Of a DNA stretch of 64,000 nucleotides, positions 41,310-49,563 are shown in pieces. The notes below the pieces were generated by a model. The model was not told the origin of the DNA. It searched no databases and saw only the letters and a list, made by a program, of their open reading frames with translations. Positions within the stretch are counted from its first letter, which is position 1. Every line of letters begins with the position of its first letter. Both the position numbers and the translations under genes were made by a program. This DNA comes from Streptomyces sp. RPA4-2 (GTDB lineage: Bacteria; Actinomycetota; Actinomycetes; Streptomycetales; Streptomycetaceae): assembly GCF_012273515.2 (NCBI RefSeq), contig NZ_CP050975.2, forward strand, positions 2,914,001 to 2,978,000. Direction: 5' to 3'.

Positions 41310-41500
41310 GGTAGAGTGAACGCGTCGTCATCACGCCCGTACGGGAGGAAGCCGGTTCAAATCCGGCGCCGGCCCTGTCCCCGAGCTCTCGGCTCCGTCC
41401 GAGCGGGGAGGCCCCGATCCGTGAACCGCCCGGCCGGCGGTGAGCCGGATCATCGCGCCCGGGACGTGAGCGACTCGTGCCATCGGCAGCCCGCCGGTGG
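41310..41500 (+). promoter_or_regulatory. Cobalamin riboswitch leading the ECF operon
   Basis: The leader contains GGGAGGAAGCCGGTTCAAAT followed directly by CCGGCGCCGGCCC (41341-41373). This is the conserved J3/P6 region of cobalamin riboswitches, in which the CCGGT/ATCCGGC arms pair. GAACGCGTCGTCATCAC precedes it, as in Streptomyces B12 leaders, and TAGAGT upstream may be the -10. The downstream part (GGCGGTGAGCCGGATCATCG) is more diverged. The 338-bp gap ends at the secreted-protein gene. Expected effect: expression only when B12 is scarce. Confidence 0.75.
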
Positions 41501-41583
41501 CCGGCACCGTCGAGGCACACGGAGCCGGAGCCGCTCGGGGCCAAGCCTGCGCCCGGTGCTGCCCGGCCCCCGCAGGGAGACTC

Positions 41584-42837
41584 ATGATCGTTCGCCGCAC
41601 CGCCGCGGTACTGGCAGCCACCGTCGTGATCGGTACGGCCCTTGTCCCGGCCGCCGTGGCCGACGGCTCCTCCCCGTCCCCCACCCCGTCCCGGGCGATA
41701 CCCTCCGGTCTCTTCGGCAGCACCGACCCCACCTACGACGGTGTGTGGCGGCAGTCCCTCGCCCTGCTCGCCCAGCACACGGTGGGCGAGCGGCCCGCGG
41801 CCAAGGCCGTCGACTGGCTGGCCGGGCAGCAGTGCGCGAACGGCGCGTTCGCCGCGTACCGCGCCGACGCCACGGCCGCGTGCGACGCCAAGACCATGGT
41901 CGACACCAACAGCACCGCCGCGGCCGTCCAGGCCCTCGCCGCGCTCGGCGGGCACGACGGCGGGACGCGCAAGGCGGCCGGCTGGTTGGAGTCCGTACAG
42001 AACAAGGACGGCGGCTGGGGTTACACGGCGGGCGGGGCGAGCGACGCGAACTCCACGTCCGTGGTGGTCGGGGCGCTGGCCGCGACCGGCGGGAAGCCCG
42101 GGGACGTGAAGTCCGAGGAGGGCAGGTCGCCGTACGACGCGCTGGCCGAGCTGTCGGTCCCGTGCGACGGCAAGGGCGCCGACGCGGGCGCCTTCGCCTA
42201 CCAGCCGGACAAGCGGGGCGCGCTGGCCGCCAACGCGGACGCCACGGCCGCCGCGGTGCTGGGAGCCCTCGGCAAGGGGCTCGTGACGACGGCCGGGAAG
42301 GCTCTCCCGAACGGCTACACCTGCGAGAAGGCGGACACCCCGACGGCCGCGCAGGCCGCGAACAACGGCGCCTCCTACCTCGCCCGCCTGCTGCGCGACA
42401 CCCCGTACCTGAAGTCGGCGATGCCGGGCGCCAAGGACCAGCCCGACTACGGCAACACGGCGGACGCGGTCGTCGCACTGGCCGCGCAGGGCGGGATCGC
42501 GGAGACGAAGAAGCCCCTCGCCTGGCTGGAGAAGAACTCCGGTCCCTGGGCGACGACGTCCGGCCCGGCCGCGTACGCGCAGCTGATCCTCGCCGCGCAC
42601 GCGACCGGCACCGACCCGCGCGCGTTCGGCGGCACCGACCTCGTCCAGCAGCTCGGCGCGACGGGTCCGGCCGCCCAGCCGTCCGGCTCCGCGGCGGCCT
42701 CCACCGACGCGGAGAAGAAGGACAAGAAGGACGACGCGAAGGGCGTCAACGTCTGGTGGATCGTCGGTGTCGGTCTTGTCGGCGGCATCGGCATCGGCTT
42801 CCTGATCAGCGGACGCTCTAAGAAGCAGCAGCTGTGA
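41584..42837 (+). CDS. Anchored alpha/alpha-barrel protein, transcobalamin-like
   Basis: The 417-residue protein has a signal peptide (MIVRRTAAVLAATVVIGTAL), prenyltransferase/squalene-oxidase type helical repeats (VDWLAGQQCANGAFAAYRAD, AAGWLESVQNKDGGWGYTAG, LAWLEKNSGPWATTSGPAAY), a Ser/Lys linker and a C-terminal membrane anchor (VNVWWIVGVGLVGGIGIGFL followed by basic residues). So the barrel is displayed outside the membrane. The fold type is that of the alpha domain of intrinsic factor/transcobalamin. As first gene after the B12 riboswitch it is a good candidate cobalamin-capture subunit (inference). Confidence 0.85.
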   Translation: MIVRRTAAVLAATVVIGTALVPAAVADGSSPSPTPSRAIPSGLFGSTDPTYDGVWRQSLALLAQHTVGERPAAKAVDWLAGQQCANGAFAAYRADATAACDAKTMVDTNSTAAAVQALAALGGHDGGTRKAAGWLESVQNKDGGWGYTAGGASDANSTSVVVGALAATGGKPGDVKSEEGRSPYDALAELSVPCDGKGADAGAFAYQPDKRGALAANADATAAAVLGALGKGLVTTAGKALPNGYTCEKADTPTAAQAANNGASYLARLLRDTPYLKSAMPGAKDQPDYGNTADAVVALAAQGGIAETKKPLAWLEKNSGPWATTSGPAAYAQLILAAHATGTDPRAFGGTDLVQQLGATGPAAQPSGSAAASTDAEKKDKKDDAKGVNVWWIVGVGLVGGIGIGFLISGRSKKQQL

Positions 42838-43499
42838 GGCGGCGCCGCACGACGGCCCCGGCCCTGTTCCTCGTCCCCCTGCTGCTCGCCCCGCTGCTGC
42901 TCGTGCTCACCGCGGCCGGGCAGGCGCAGGCCGTCGGCTACCGCTACTGGTCCTTCTGGGACCGGACCGGCGGCTCCTGGACGTACGCGACCCAGGGCCC
43001 GTCGACCGCGCGGCCGTCCGACGGGGACGTCGAGGGGTTCCGCTTCGCGGTGAGCGAGGACTCGCAGGACGCCTCGAAGCCGCGCGGCAACGCGGACTTC
43101 GCGTCCGTCTGCGCCAGGACCGAGGCACGGGCGGGCGCCAAACGGGTGGCCCTGGTCCTCGACTTCGGCACGGCGGCCGACGCTCCCTCCGCGCAGACGC
43201 CGCCGGCGCCGCGTACGGCCTGCGCGCGGGTCCCCTCCGACGCGACGGCGGCGGACGCCCTGGCTTCGGTGGCCAAGCCCCTCCGCTACGACACCAACGC
43301 CCTGCTGTGCGCCATCGCGGGCTACCCGCGGACCGGCTGCGGCGAGCAGGTCTCGGCCCCGCACGAGCCGACGGCGTCCGCCCACCCGCGGTCCGGGGCA
43401 CCCCACCACGGCCCGTCGGCGGGCCTGCTCGCGGGCGTCGCCGCGGTGGTCCTCCTGGGCGCGGCCGCGATCTGGCAGGCCCGCCGCCGCCGGGGCTGA
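42834..43499 (+). CDS. SCO2322-family exported protein, possible beta domain partner
   Basis: The 221-residue protein has a signal peptide (ALFLVPLLLAPLLLVLTAAG), a domain beginning YRYWSFWDRTGGSWTYATQG and continuing PSTARPSDGDVEGFRFAV, four cysteines, a His/Pro linker and a C-terminal helix (LLAGVAAVVLLGAAAIWQAR) with basic anchor. The WxY...P.DGDVEG pattern resembles DUF4430, the beta domain of transcobalamins. GTG at 42834 overlaps the stop of the barrel gene (GTGA), so they are coupled. With the barrel protein it could form a split B12-binding module. Confidence 0.82.
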   Translation: MRRRRTTAPALFLVPLLLAPLLLVLTAAGQAQAVGYRYWSFWDRTGGSWTYATQGPSTARPSDGDVEGFRFAVSEDSQDASKPRGNADFASVCARTEARAGAKRVALVLDFGTAADAPSAQTPPAPRTACARVPSDATAADALASVAKPLRYDTNALLCAIAGYPRTGCGEQVSAPHEPTASAHPRSGAPHHGPSAGLLAGVAAVVLLGAAAIWQARRRRG

Positions 43500-43505
43500 G
43501 CCGGG

Positions 43506-43712
43506 GTGGCGAAAACGACGAAGGTGACGCGGGTGACGCGGGTGACGACTGGCGACGAGGAACGGGGTACCGCGGCGGCGGCCGATCCGTACGGGACCCC
43601 GCGGGAGCCCACGGCACCGACCACGCCCGCCGCGCCGCCGGCGCCGGTCGACCCCACCGTGCCCGCGCCCCGGCCCGCACCGCCCAAGTCCGGCACTCCG
43701 GACGCGGCTTAA
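43506..43712 (+). CDS. Uncertain small Pro/Thr/Ala-rich reading frame
   Basis: A 68-residue frame starts GTG at 43506 after GGGG, with high third-position GC and the sequence MAKTTKVTRVTRVTTGDEER followed by a Pro/Ala-rich tail. It sits between the SCO2322-like gene and the ECF T component. It may be a real small gene, the displaced N-terminal leader of the T component, or chance. No domain or signal peptide is visible. Confidence 0.3.
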   Translation: MAKTTKVTRVTRVTTGDEERGTAAAADPYGTPREPTAPTTPAAPPAPVDPTVPAPRPAPPKSGTPDAA

Positions 43713-43792
43713 GCGAACCCGGCAGTCCCGTCGCCCCCCTCGGGCACGCCGCCCGGCCGACCCGGCTCCCCCGCGCGGAGTCCGGCTCCCGC

Positions 43793-45019
43793 GTGCCCGC
43801 CACACCCGTCCTGCCCGTCCCGACCGATGACGGCCGCCGTGGGCGTCGGCGGCCACGGCGTACCCGCGCGCCGCAGGCGCACCGCGGCAACGCCCTGCAC
43901 CCAGGAGCCTGGTGGATCTGGGCCCTGGGCCTCGGCACCGCCGCCTCCCGCACCACCAACCCGCTGCTGCTCGCCCTCCTCATCGGCACGGCCGGATACG
44001 TGGTGGCGGCCCGCCGCACCTCGGCCCCCTGGTCCCGCTCGTACGGCGCGTTCGTCAGGCTCGGTATGGCCGTGCTCGGCATCCGACTCGCCTTCGCGGT
44101 CCTCCTCGGCTCCCCCGTCCCCGGCTCGCACGTCCTCGTGACGCTCCCCGAGGTCCCCCTCCCGCACTGGGCCCAAGGCATCCGTATCGGTGGCCGGGTC
44201 ACCGCCGAGGGCCTGGTCTTCGCGCTCTACGACGGTCTGAAGCTGGCCACGCTCCTCATCTGCGTCGGCGCGGCGAACGCCCTCGCGAACCCGGCGCGGC
44301 TCCTGAAGTCCTTGCCCGGCGCGCTGTACGAGGCGGGGGTCGCGGTCGTCGTCGCGCTGACCTTCGCACCGCACCTGATCGCGGACGCGCAACGGCTGCG
44401 TGCCGCCCGCCGGCTGCGCGGCCGCCCCGACCGGGGCCTGCGCGGTCTGCTGCAGGTCGCCCTCCCGGTCCTGGAGGGCGCGCTGGAGCGTTCGGTCGCG
44501 CTCGCCGCGGCGATGGACGCGCGCGGCTACGGCCGGACCGCCGCGGTGGCGCCCGCCGTCCGCCGCACCACCGCCGTCCTGACCCTGGGCGGCCTGGTCG
44601 GCGTCTGCGCGGGCACGTACGGACTGCTGACGGCGGAGGGTGACAGTTACGGACTGCCCTTGCTGCTCGCCGGGCTGGCCGCGGCGCTGGGCGGCCTGTG
44701 GCTGGGCGGCCGCCGCTCCCCGCGCACGCGCTACCGCCCCGACGTGTGGGGCGCACGGGCGTGGCTGGTGGCCGGGTCCGGCATCGCCGTCGCCGCCGGG
44801 CTGATCGTCTGCGCCGCCTACGACCCCGTGGCACTGCGTACCGGTGTCGTCCCCCTGGTGGCCCCGGCCCTTCCCCTGTGGCCCGCGGCCGCCGTGCTGC
44901 TCGGCCTGCTGCCCGCCTTCGTCGCCCCCGTCCCCGGGCAGCCCCGCCCGGCCGGGAACCGCCCGCCCGGCAATCGCCCGGCCGCCCGGGAACCCGCCGC
45001 CACCGAGGAGCCCTCATGA
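43793..45019 (+). CDS. ECF transporter T component (CbiQ family)
   Basis: The product of about 408 residues has a basic Pro/Arg leader followed by CbiQ-type membrane helices (WWIWALGLGTAASRTTNPLL, LATLLICVGAANALANPARL). It also has the coupling motif regions LLKSLPGALYEAGVAVVVAL and ALAAAMDARGYGRTAAVAP, with the A-R-G signature that contacts the ATPases. It transmits ATP-driven conformational change to the S component. GTG at 43793 follows GGAG; the true start is uncertain because the leader is poorly conserved. Its stop overlaps the ATPase start (ATGA). Confidence 0.85.
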   Translation: MPATPVLPVPTDDGRRGRRRPRRTRAPQAHRGNALHPGAWWIWALGLGTAASRTTNPLLLALLIGTAGYVVAARRTSAPWSRSYGAFVRLGMAVLGIRLAFAVLLGSPVPGSHVLVTLPEVPLPHWAQGIRIGGRVTAEGLVFALYDGLKLATLLICVGAANALANPARLLKSLPGALYEAGVAVVVALTFAPHLIADAQRLRAARRLRGRPDRGLRGLLQVALPVLEGALERSVALAAAMDARGYGRTAAVAPAVRRTTAVLTLGGLVGVCAGTYGLLTAEGDSYGLPLLLAGLAAALGGLWLGGRRSPRTRYRPDVWGARAWLVAGSGIAVAAGLIVCAAYDPVALRTGVVPLVAPALPLWPAAAVLLGLLPAFVAPVPGQPRPAGNRPPGNRPAAREPAATEEPS

Positions 45020-46071
45020 TCCGCTTCGAGGATGTCTCCGTGACATACGACGGAGCGGCCGAACCCACCGTCCAGGGCGTGGACTTCGAGGTACCCGAGG
45101 GTGAACTGGTGCTGCTCGCCGGGCCCTCCGGAGTCGGCAAGTCCACCGTTCTCGGCGCGGTCGGCGGTCTCGTCCCCCACTTCACGGGCGGCACCCTGCG
45201 CGGCCGTGTCACGGTCGCCGGCCGGGACACCCGTACCCACAAGCCGCGCGAACTCGCCGATGTCGTCGGCACGGTGGGCCAGGATCCGCTGTCCCATTTC
45301 GTGACGGACACGGTCGAGGACGAACTCGCCTACGGCATGGAGTCGCTGGGCCTCGCACCGGCGGTGATGCGCCGCCGCGTCGAGGAGACCCTCGATCTGC
45401 TGGGCCTCGCGGACCTGCGTGACCGCCCGATCGCCACCCTCTCCGGCGGCCAGCAGCAGCGCGTCGCCATCGGCTCGGTCCTCACCCCGCACCCGCGGGT
45501 CCTGGTCCTCGACGAGCCCACGTCCGCGCTGGACCCGGCCGCCGCCGAGGAGGTCCTCGCCGTCCTGCAGCGCCTCGTCCACGACCTCGGCACGACCGTG
45601 CTGCTGGCCGAGCACCGCCTCGAACGCGTCATCCAGTACGCCGACCGCGTCGCCCTCCTCCCCTCCCCCGGCACCCCTCCGCTCCTCGGCACCCCGGCCG
45701 AGATCATGGCCGTCTCCCCGGTGTGTCCGCCGGTGGTGGACCTGGTAGCTGGCTTAAGCTGGTCCCCGCTCCCGCTCACCGTGCGCGACGCGCGGCGCAG
45801 GGCGGGGGCCCTGCGCGAACGGCTCGCGGAGCTCGCGCCGCCCGCGACCGCGGCACCCGGGCTTCTCCCTTTGCCGGGCGCCCCCACCGGCGGCCCACCA
45901 CCCCACCGTCCCTCCCGTCGCTCCCGTCCCCGATTCATCCCGCCCGCCCGTCCGCGTCTCCTCCGCGGGCGCGCCCCCGAATCCCCGGCCTCCTCCGCGC
46001 TTAGGCCGCCGTCGTCGAGGGCCTCGCCGTCCGCCGCGGTCAGGTCGAGGCGCTCCGCCGCGTGGACCTGA
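45016..46071 (+). CDS. ECF transporter ATPase, first domain
   Basis: Residues 1-250 form a complete ABC ATPase: Walker A GPSGVGKSTVLGAV, Q-loop VGTVGQDPLSHFVTDTVED, signature LSGGQQQRVAIGSVL, Walker B VLVLDEPTSALDP and H-loop LLAEHRLERV. After about residue 290 the frame turns Pro/Arg/Ser-rich and loses similarity to anything. Immediately downstream, in another frame, the second ATPase domain begins. In relatives I would expect one double-ATPase protein, so the last about 60 codons are probably out of frame. ATG at 45016 overlaps the T-component stop. Confidence 0.85.
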   Translation: MIRFEDVSVTYDGAAEPTVQGVDFEVPEGELVLLAGPSGVGKSTVLGAVGGLVPHFTGGTLRGRVTVAGRDTRTHKPRELADVVGTVGQDPLSHFVTDTVEDELAYGMESLGLAPAVMRRRVEETLDLLGLADLRDRPIATLSGGQQQRVAIGSVLTPHPRVLVLDEPTSALDPAAAEEVLAVLQRLVHDLGTTVLLAEHRLERVIQYADRVALLPSPGTPPLLGTPAEIMAVSPVCPPVVDLVAGLSWSPLPLTVRDARRRAGALRERLAELAPPATAAPGLLPLPGAPTGGPPPHRPSRRSRPRFIPPARPRLLRGRAPESPASSALRPPSSRASPSAAVRSRRSAAWT

Positions 46072-46766
46072 CCGTCGCCCCCGGCGGGATCACCGCGCTG
46101 ATGGGACGCAACGGAGCGGGCAAGTCCACCCTGCTCGGCACCCTGGTCGGGCTGGTCGAACCGGCCGCCGGTTCGGTCCGGGTCGGCGGCGCGGTCCCGC
46201 ACCGGACGGCACCCCAGGACCTGATCCGGCGCGTGGGTCTCGTACCGCAGGAGCCACGGGACCTGCTGTACTCCGACACGGTCGCCGCCGAGTGCGCCGC
46301 GGCCGACGCCGACGCGGGCGCCGAGACCGGTACCTGCCGGGCGCTGGTCTCCGCGCTGCTGCCCGCGATCACCGACGACACCCATCCCCGGGACCTGTCG
46401 GAGGGGCAGCGGCTGGCGCTGGCGCTGGCCGTCGTCCTGACGGCCCGCCCCCCGCTGCTGCTCCTCGACGAGCCGACCCGGGGCCTCGACTACGCGGCGA
46501 AGGCCCGGCTGGTCACCATCCTGCGCGGGCTGGCCGCCGAGGGGCACGCCATCGTGCTGGCGACCCACGACGTGGAGCTCGCCGCCGAGCTCGCGCACCG
46601 CGTGGTCGTCCTCGCGGACGGCGAGGTCGTCGCCGACGGCCCGACGGCCGAGGTGGTCGTCGCCTCCCCGTCCTTCGCCCCGCAGGTCACGAAGGTGCTG
46701 GCCCCGCAGCCGTGGCTCACCGTCGCCCAGATCAGGGACGCGCTCGCAGGGGACACGCTCGCATGA
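46062..46766 (+). CDS. ECF transporter ATPase, second domain (possibly split off by frameshift)
   Basis: The 234-residue ATPase has Walker A GRNGAGKSTLLGTLVGL, VGLVPQEPRDLLYSDTVAAE, signature LSEGQRLALALAVVL, Walker B LLLLDEPTRGLDY and H-loop VLATHDVELAAE. Its first beta strand (VVEGLAVRRGQVEALRRVDL) is coded in the same frame from about 46005 but lies upstream of the only available start, GTG at 46062, and downstream of a TAG at 46002. So either the domain is expressed slightly truncated, or a frameshift near 45990-46010 has split a fused double ATPase. Confidence 0.82.
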   Translation: MDLTVAPGGITALMGRNGAGKSTLLGTLVGLVEPAAGSVRVGGAVPHRTAPQDLIRRVGLVPQEPRDLLYSDTVAAECAAADADAGAETGTCRALVSALLPAITDDTHPRDLSEGQRLALALAVVLTARPPLLLLDEPTRGLDYAAKARLVTILRGLAAEGHAIVLATHDVELAAELAHRVVVLADGEVVADGPTAEVVVASPSFAPQVTKVLAPQPWLTVAQIRDALAGDTLA

Positions 46767-47611
46767 CCATGTCCGGCGCCCCACGGCGCACCACCACGCA
46801 CCAGCGCCAGGTCCGTGCCGTCCGCCTCGGCCCCCGTTCCCTCGCCGCCCTCGGTCTGGTGAGCGTCATCGGCGTCGCCGGATTCGGCTGGCCGCTCCTC
46901 GCCGACCCCGCCTCCCAGGCCGGCACACACGCGCAGGACGCCCCCTGGCTGTTCGCGGGGCTGCTCGTCCTGCTCGTGGCGGTCGTGGCCGCGACGATCT
47001 CCGAGTCCGGCCTCGGCCCCAAGGCGGTCGCCATGCTCGGAGTGCTCGCCGCGACCGGCGCCGCCCTGCGGCCGATCGGGGCCGGGACCGCCGGGATCGA
47101 GCCGATGTTCTTCCTGATGGTGCTGAGCGGACGGGTGCTCGGACCGGGGTTCGGCTTCGTGCTCGGGTCCGTGACCATGTTCTCGTCCGCGCTGCTCACC
47201 GGCGGGGTGGGGCCGTGGATGCCGTTCCAGATGCTCGCCATGGGCTGGTTCACGATGGGCGCCGGGCTGCTGCCCGGTCCGGACCGGCTGCGCGGGCGCG
47301 CCGAGCTGACGCTGCTCGCCGTGTACGGGTTCCTGGCCGCCTTCGCGTACGGCACCGTCATGAACCTGGAGGGCTGGCCCTTCATGAACGCGCTGGCCTC
47401 GAACGTCGCCTTCGACCCGCACGCCGGCGTTCCCGCCAACCTGGCCCGCTTCCTCGCGTACTGCGTGGCCACCTCGCTCGGCTGGGACCTGGGCCGGGCC
47501 GTGGTGACGGTCGTCCTGACGCTCACGCTGGGCGCGCCGCTCCTCAGGGCGCTGCGCCGGGCCACCCGTAGGGCCGCCTTCGAGACGCCGGTCACGTTCG
47601 ACCCCCGGTGA
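46763..47611 (+). CDS. ECF transporter S component (putative cobalamin-specific)
   Basis: The 282-residue membrane protein has about six or seven helices and the S-component segments FFLMVLSGRVLGPGFGFVLG, TMFSSALLTGGVGPWMPFQM and LAMGWFTMGAGLLPG. These place it in the CbrT/QueT-like ECF group. ATG at 46763 overlaps the ATPase stop (ATGA). The B12 riboswitch at the operon head suggests cobalamin or a precursor as ligand. It is the last gene of the operon; no obvious terminator is seen before the next leader. Confidence 0.85.
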   Translation: MTMSGAPRRTTTHQRQVRAVRLGPRSLAALGLVSVIGVAGFGWPLLADPASQAGTHAQDAPWLFAGLLVLLVAVVAATISESGLGPKAVAMLGVLAATGAALRPIGAGTAGIEPMFFLMVLSGRVLGPGFGFVLGSVTMFSSALLTGGVGPWMPFQMLAMGWFTMGAGLLPGPDRLRGRAELTLLAVYGFLAAFAYGTVMNLEGWPFMNALASNVAFDPHAGVPANLARFLAYCVATSLGWDLGRAVVTVVLTLTLGAPLLRALRRATRRAAFETPVTFDPR

Positions 47612-47700
47612 TCTGCGGCGCCCGTCACACCGGCCGGACGCGCTCCGCACATCCGCGTGCGCGCTGTGCGAGGCGGGGCGTGAAGCAGCCCACAGGACGT

Positions 47701-47818
47701 TGGTCACATCCGAAGCGCGATAGTAGTGAATTCCGGTGGCATGGACGCGTCCTTATGCCCTCTGACCTGGGGTTTGAGAGCCAGATCACATAAGGCACTT
47801 TCGCCTCGGATGCGACCA
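47701..47818 (+). ncRNA. Structured leader upstream of transglycosylase gene
   Basis: Nested complementary arms define a long structure. TGGTCACATCCGA pairs with TCGGATGCGACCA (12 of 13 bp, 47701-47713 and 47806-47818). CCTTATG pairs with CATAAGG (47751-47757 and 47789-47795). GACCTGG pairs with CCAGATC inside. GGCATGGACGCGTCCTTATGCC-type pairing is a mutually exclusive alternative. It occupies the 375-bp gap before the transglycosylase. Streptomyces cell-wall hydrolases are often under ydaO (c-di-AMP) riboswitches; I cannot confirm that identity here. Confidence 0.5.
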
Positions 47819-47986
47819 CCACTAGTAAAAGGGGGTCATTGCGGGCGGGCCTCGAGCCTGTTTCTCTGAAGCAGTCGCGAGGCGCCGACGGACCCGCCCG
47901 GGTCGCGGCGCCGACGTACGCAGTCACCACGCACCACATGGTTCGGCCTACCGCGACGGTCGTGTCCCCGAAGAAAAAGGTTCTCC

Positions 47987-48400
47987 GTGTCCGTCTCCTT
48001 CATCCGCCGCATCGCCTCTCCGAAGAAGGTCCTCACCACTGCCGCCGTGGCCACCGCCACCGTCGGCATGGCTCTGGCCGCGGCTCCCGCCCAGGCCGCC
48101 ACCACCTCGGCCTCCTCCGCCCAGTCGATCGCGCACGAGATGATCCCGGACGCCGCGCAGTTCACCGCCTTCAGCAAGATCGTCGAGCGCGAGAGCGGCT
48201 GGAACCCCAGCGCGACGAACTCCGCCTCCGGCGCCTACGGTCTGGTCCAGGCCCTGCCCGCGTCGAAGATGTCGTCCGCAGGCTCCGACTGGAAGACCAA
48301 CCCCGCCACCCAGATCAAGTGGGGTCTGGACTACATGAACTCCCGCTACGGCAGCCCGGTCGCCGCGTGGAGCTTCTGGCAGGCCCACAACTGGTACTGA
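47987..48400 (+). CDS. Secreted lytic transglycosylase-like protein
   Basis: The 137-residue protein has a signal peptide (VLTTAAVATATVGMALAAAP, AQA cleavage) and a compact SLT-type domain of about 95 residues. It contains the catalytic Glu in KIVERESGWNPSATNSASGA, YGLVQALPASKM and GLDYMNSRYGSPVAAWSFWQ. It cuts peptidoglycan glycan strands outside the cell. GTG at 47987 follows AAGAAAAAGG. A long structured leader precedes it and a strong terminator follows, so it is a single-gene unit likely controlled at RNA level. Confidence 0.9.
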   Translation: MSVSFIRRIASPKKVLTTAAVATATVGMALAAAPAQAATTSASSAQSIAHEMIPDAAQFTAFSKIVERESGWNPSATNSASGAYGLVQALPASKMSSAGSDWKTNPATQIKWGLDYMNSRYGSPVAAWSFWQAHNWY

Positions 48401-48419
48401 GCGACCCCCCACCGCACGT

Positions 48420-48457
48420 GAAGGCGGCGGCCCCCGATCCCCGGGGCCGCCGCCTTC
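48420..48457 (+). terminator. Stem-loop terminator after transglycosylase gene
   Basis: GAAGGCGGCGGCCCC pairs perfectly with GGGGCCGCCGCCTTC around an 8-nt loop, 20 bp after the stop. The rest of the gap to 48745 holds short CACCGATCCG repeats and no gene. Confidence 0.85.
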
Positions 48458-48745
48458 GCCTGTCGTGGGCCACGGGTCGGCGGTCCGCCACGTCGGCCCG
48501 TACACCCGTACACCGCACCGCACCGATCCGCACCGATCCGGTGGCGGGCCCCACGGGTCCGGTGAGCAGCCGGCGCGGCCACTGCGGGGAGTCCCCGCCG
48601 CGCGCGCCGACCGGTCCGTCTTCCGCGCGTCGTGCGCGGGTCGTCACTCCTGTCCGCGACGCCACGGCCCAGCGTTCCGCCCGGACGTCCTCCGCGTCAT
48701 GGTGGACTTGGGTGTGCCACGACCGTCCAGCCGACCGGAGGCTCC

Positions 48746-49441
48746 ATGGGTGCGGACAGCACGGCCGCGCGGACCGACGACCCCGAGGCGCGCGGACTGC
48801 GCCTGGTCACGGTGCTGTTGGGGCTGACCGTGGTCAGCGGGCTCATCGACGCGGTGAGTTATCTCGGGCTCGGGCACGTCTTCACCGCGAACATGACCGG
48901 CAACGTGGTGGTACTGGGCTTCGCCGCGGCCGGGGCGCCGGGCTTCTCCGTGTGGCACACGCTGACCTCGCTCGCCTGCTTCCTGATCGGCGCCGCGGTC
49001 GGAGGGCGGGTCGCGGTGCGTTTCGGCGGCCGGTCGCGCCGGACCTGGGCGCGGGTCACGCTCGCCGTCGAGGCGGTGCTCGTCGGCGGGTGCGCGGCGG
49101 TCGCCTTCGCCGCGCCGGGTGCCACCGGTACGACGTACACCCTGATCGCCGTCACGGCCTTCGCCATGGGCGTGCGCAACGCGACCGTCCGCAAGCTGGG
49201 TGTGCCCGACCTGACGACCACGGTCCTGACGATGACGCTGACGGGCCTCGCGGCCGACACCGCCGTCGGCGGCGGCGGTACGGGCAGCCGCTCCCCGCGG
49301 CGCGTCGCCTCCGTCGCCGCGATGGCCGTGGGCGCGCTGCTGGGCGCGTGGCTGGTGCTCCACCACGGACTGGGGATCCCCCTGTTGATCGCGGCCGTGG
49401 CGGCGGGGGTACTGGCGGTGTCGGCCTCCGGGCGGGAGTAG
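48746..49441 (+). CDS. DUF1275 (YoaK) family membrane protein
   Basis: The 231-residue protein has about six membrane helices and the family motif SGLIDAVSYLGLGHVFTANM followed by TGNVVVLGF. The second-half motif AMGVRNATVRKLGVPDLTTT is followed by VLTMTLTGLA. Members are predicted small-molecule transporters or permease-like proteins with no proven substrate. ATG at 48746 follows CCGGAGG. It lies between the transglycosylase terminator and the TerD gene. Confidence 0.9.
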   Translation: MGADSTAARTDDPEARGLRLVTVLLGLTVVSGLIDAVSYLGLGHVFTANMTGNVVVLGFAAAGAPGFSVWHTLTSLACFLIGAAVGGRVAVRFGGRSRRTWARVTLAVEAVLVGGCAAVAFAAPGATGTTYTLIAVTAFAMGVRNATVRKLGVPDLTTTVLTMTLTGLAADTAVGGGGTGSRSPRRVASVAAMAVGALLGAWLVLHHGLGIPLLIAAVAAGVLAVSASGRE

Positions 49442-49529
49442 TCCCGCTCCGGGCGGCGGGCCTTCCGGGGGCGGGAACGGTCCTTGTGCTCACCCGGCTT
49501 CCGACGTCCGCGGGGCTCCAGGCAGACTT

Positions 49530-49547
49530 CATCGGAGCAGTCCGATG
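49530..49547 (+). promoter_or_regulatory. Inverted repeat just before terD ribosome binding site
   Basis: CATCGGA GCAG TCCGATG has perfect 7-bp arms and ends 3 bp before AGGAGG. It may be an operator or a hairpin that affects translation. Confidence 0.45.
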
Positions 49548-49563
49548 ACCAGGAGGATCACGC

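Noticed and set aside
41341..41373. tRNA-like T-arm (GGTTCAAATCC)
   Set aside because: No acceptor stem, D-arm or anticodon arm fits around it. The block matches the core of a cobalamin riboswitch instead.
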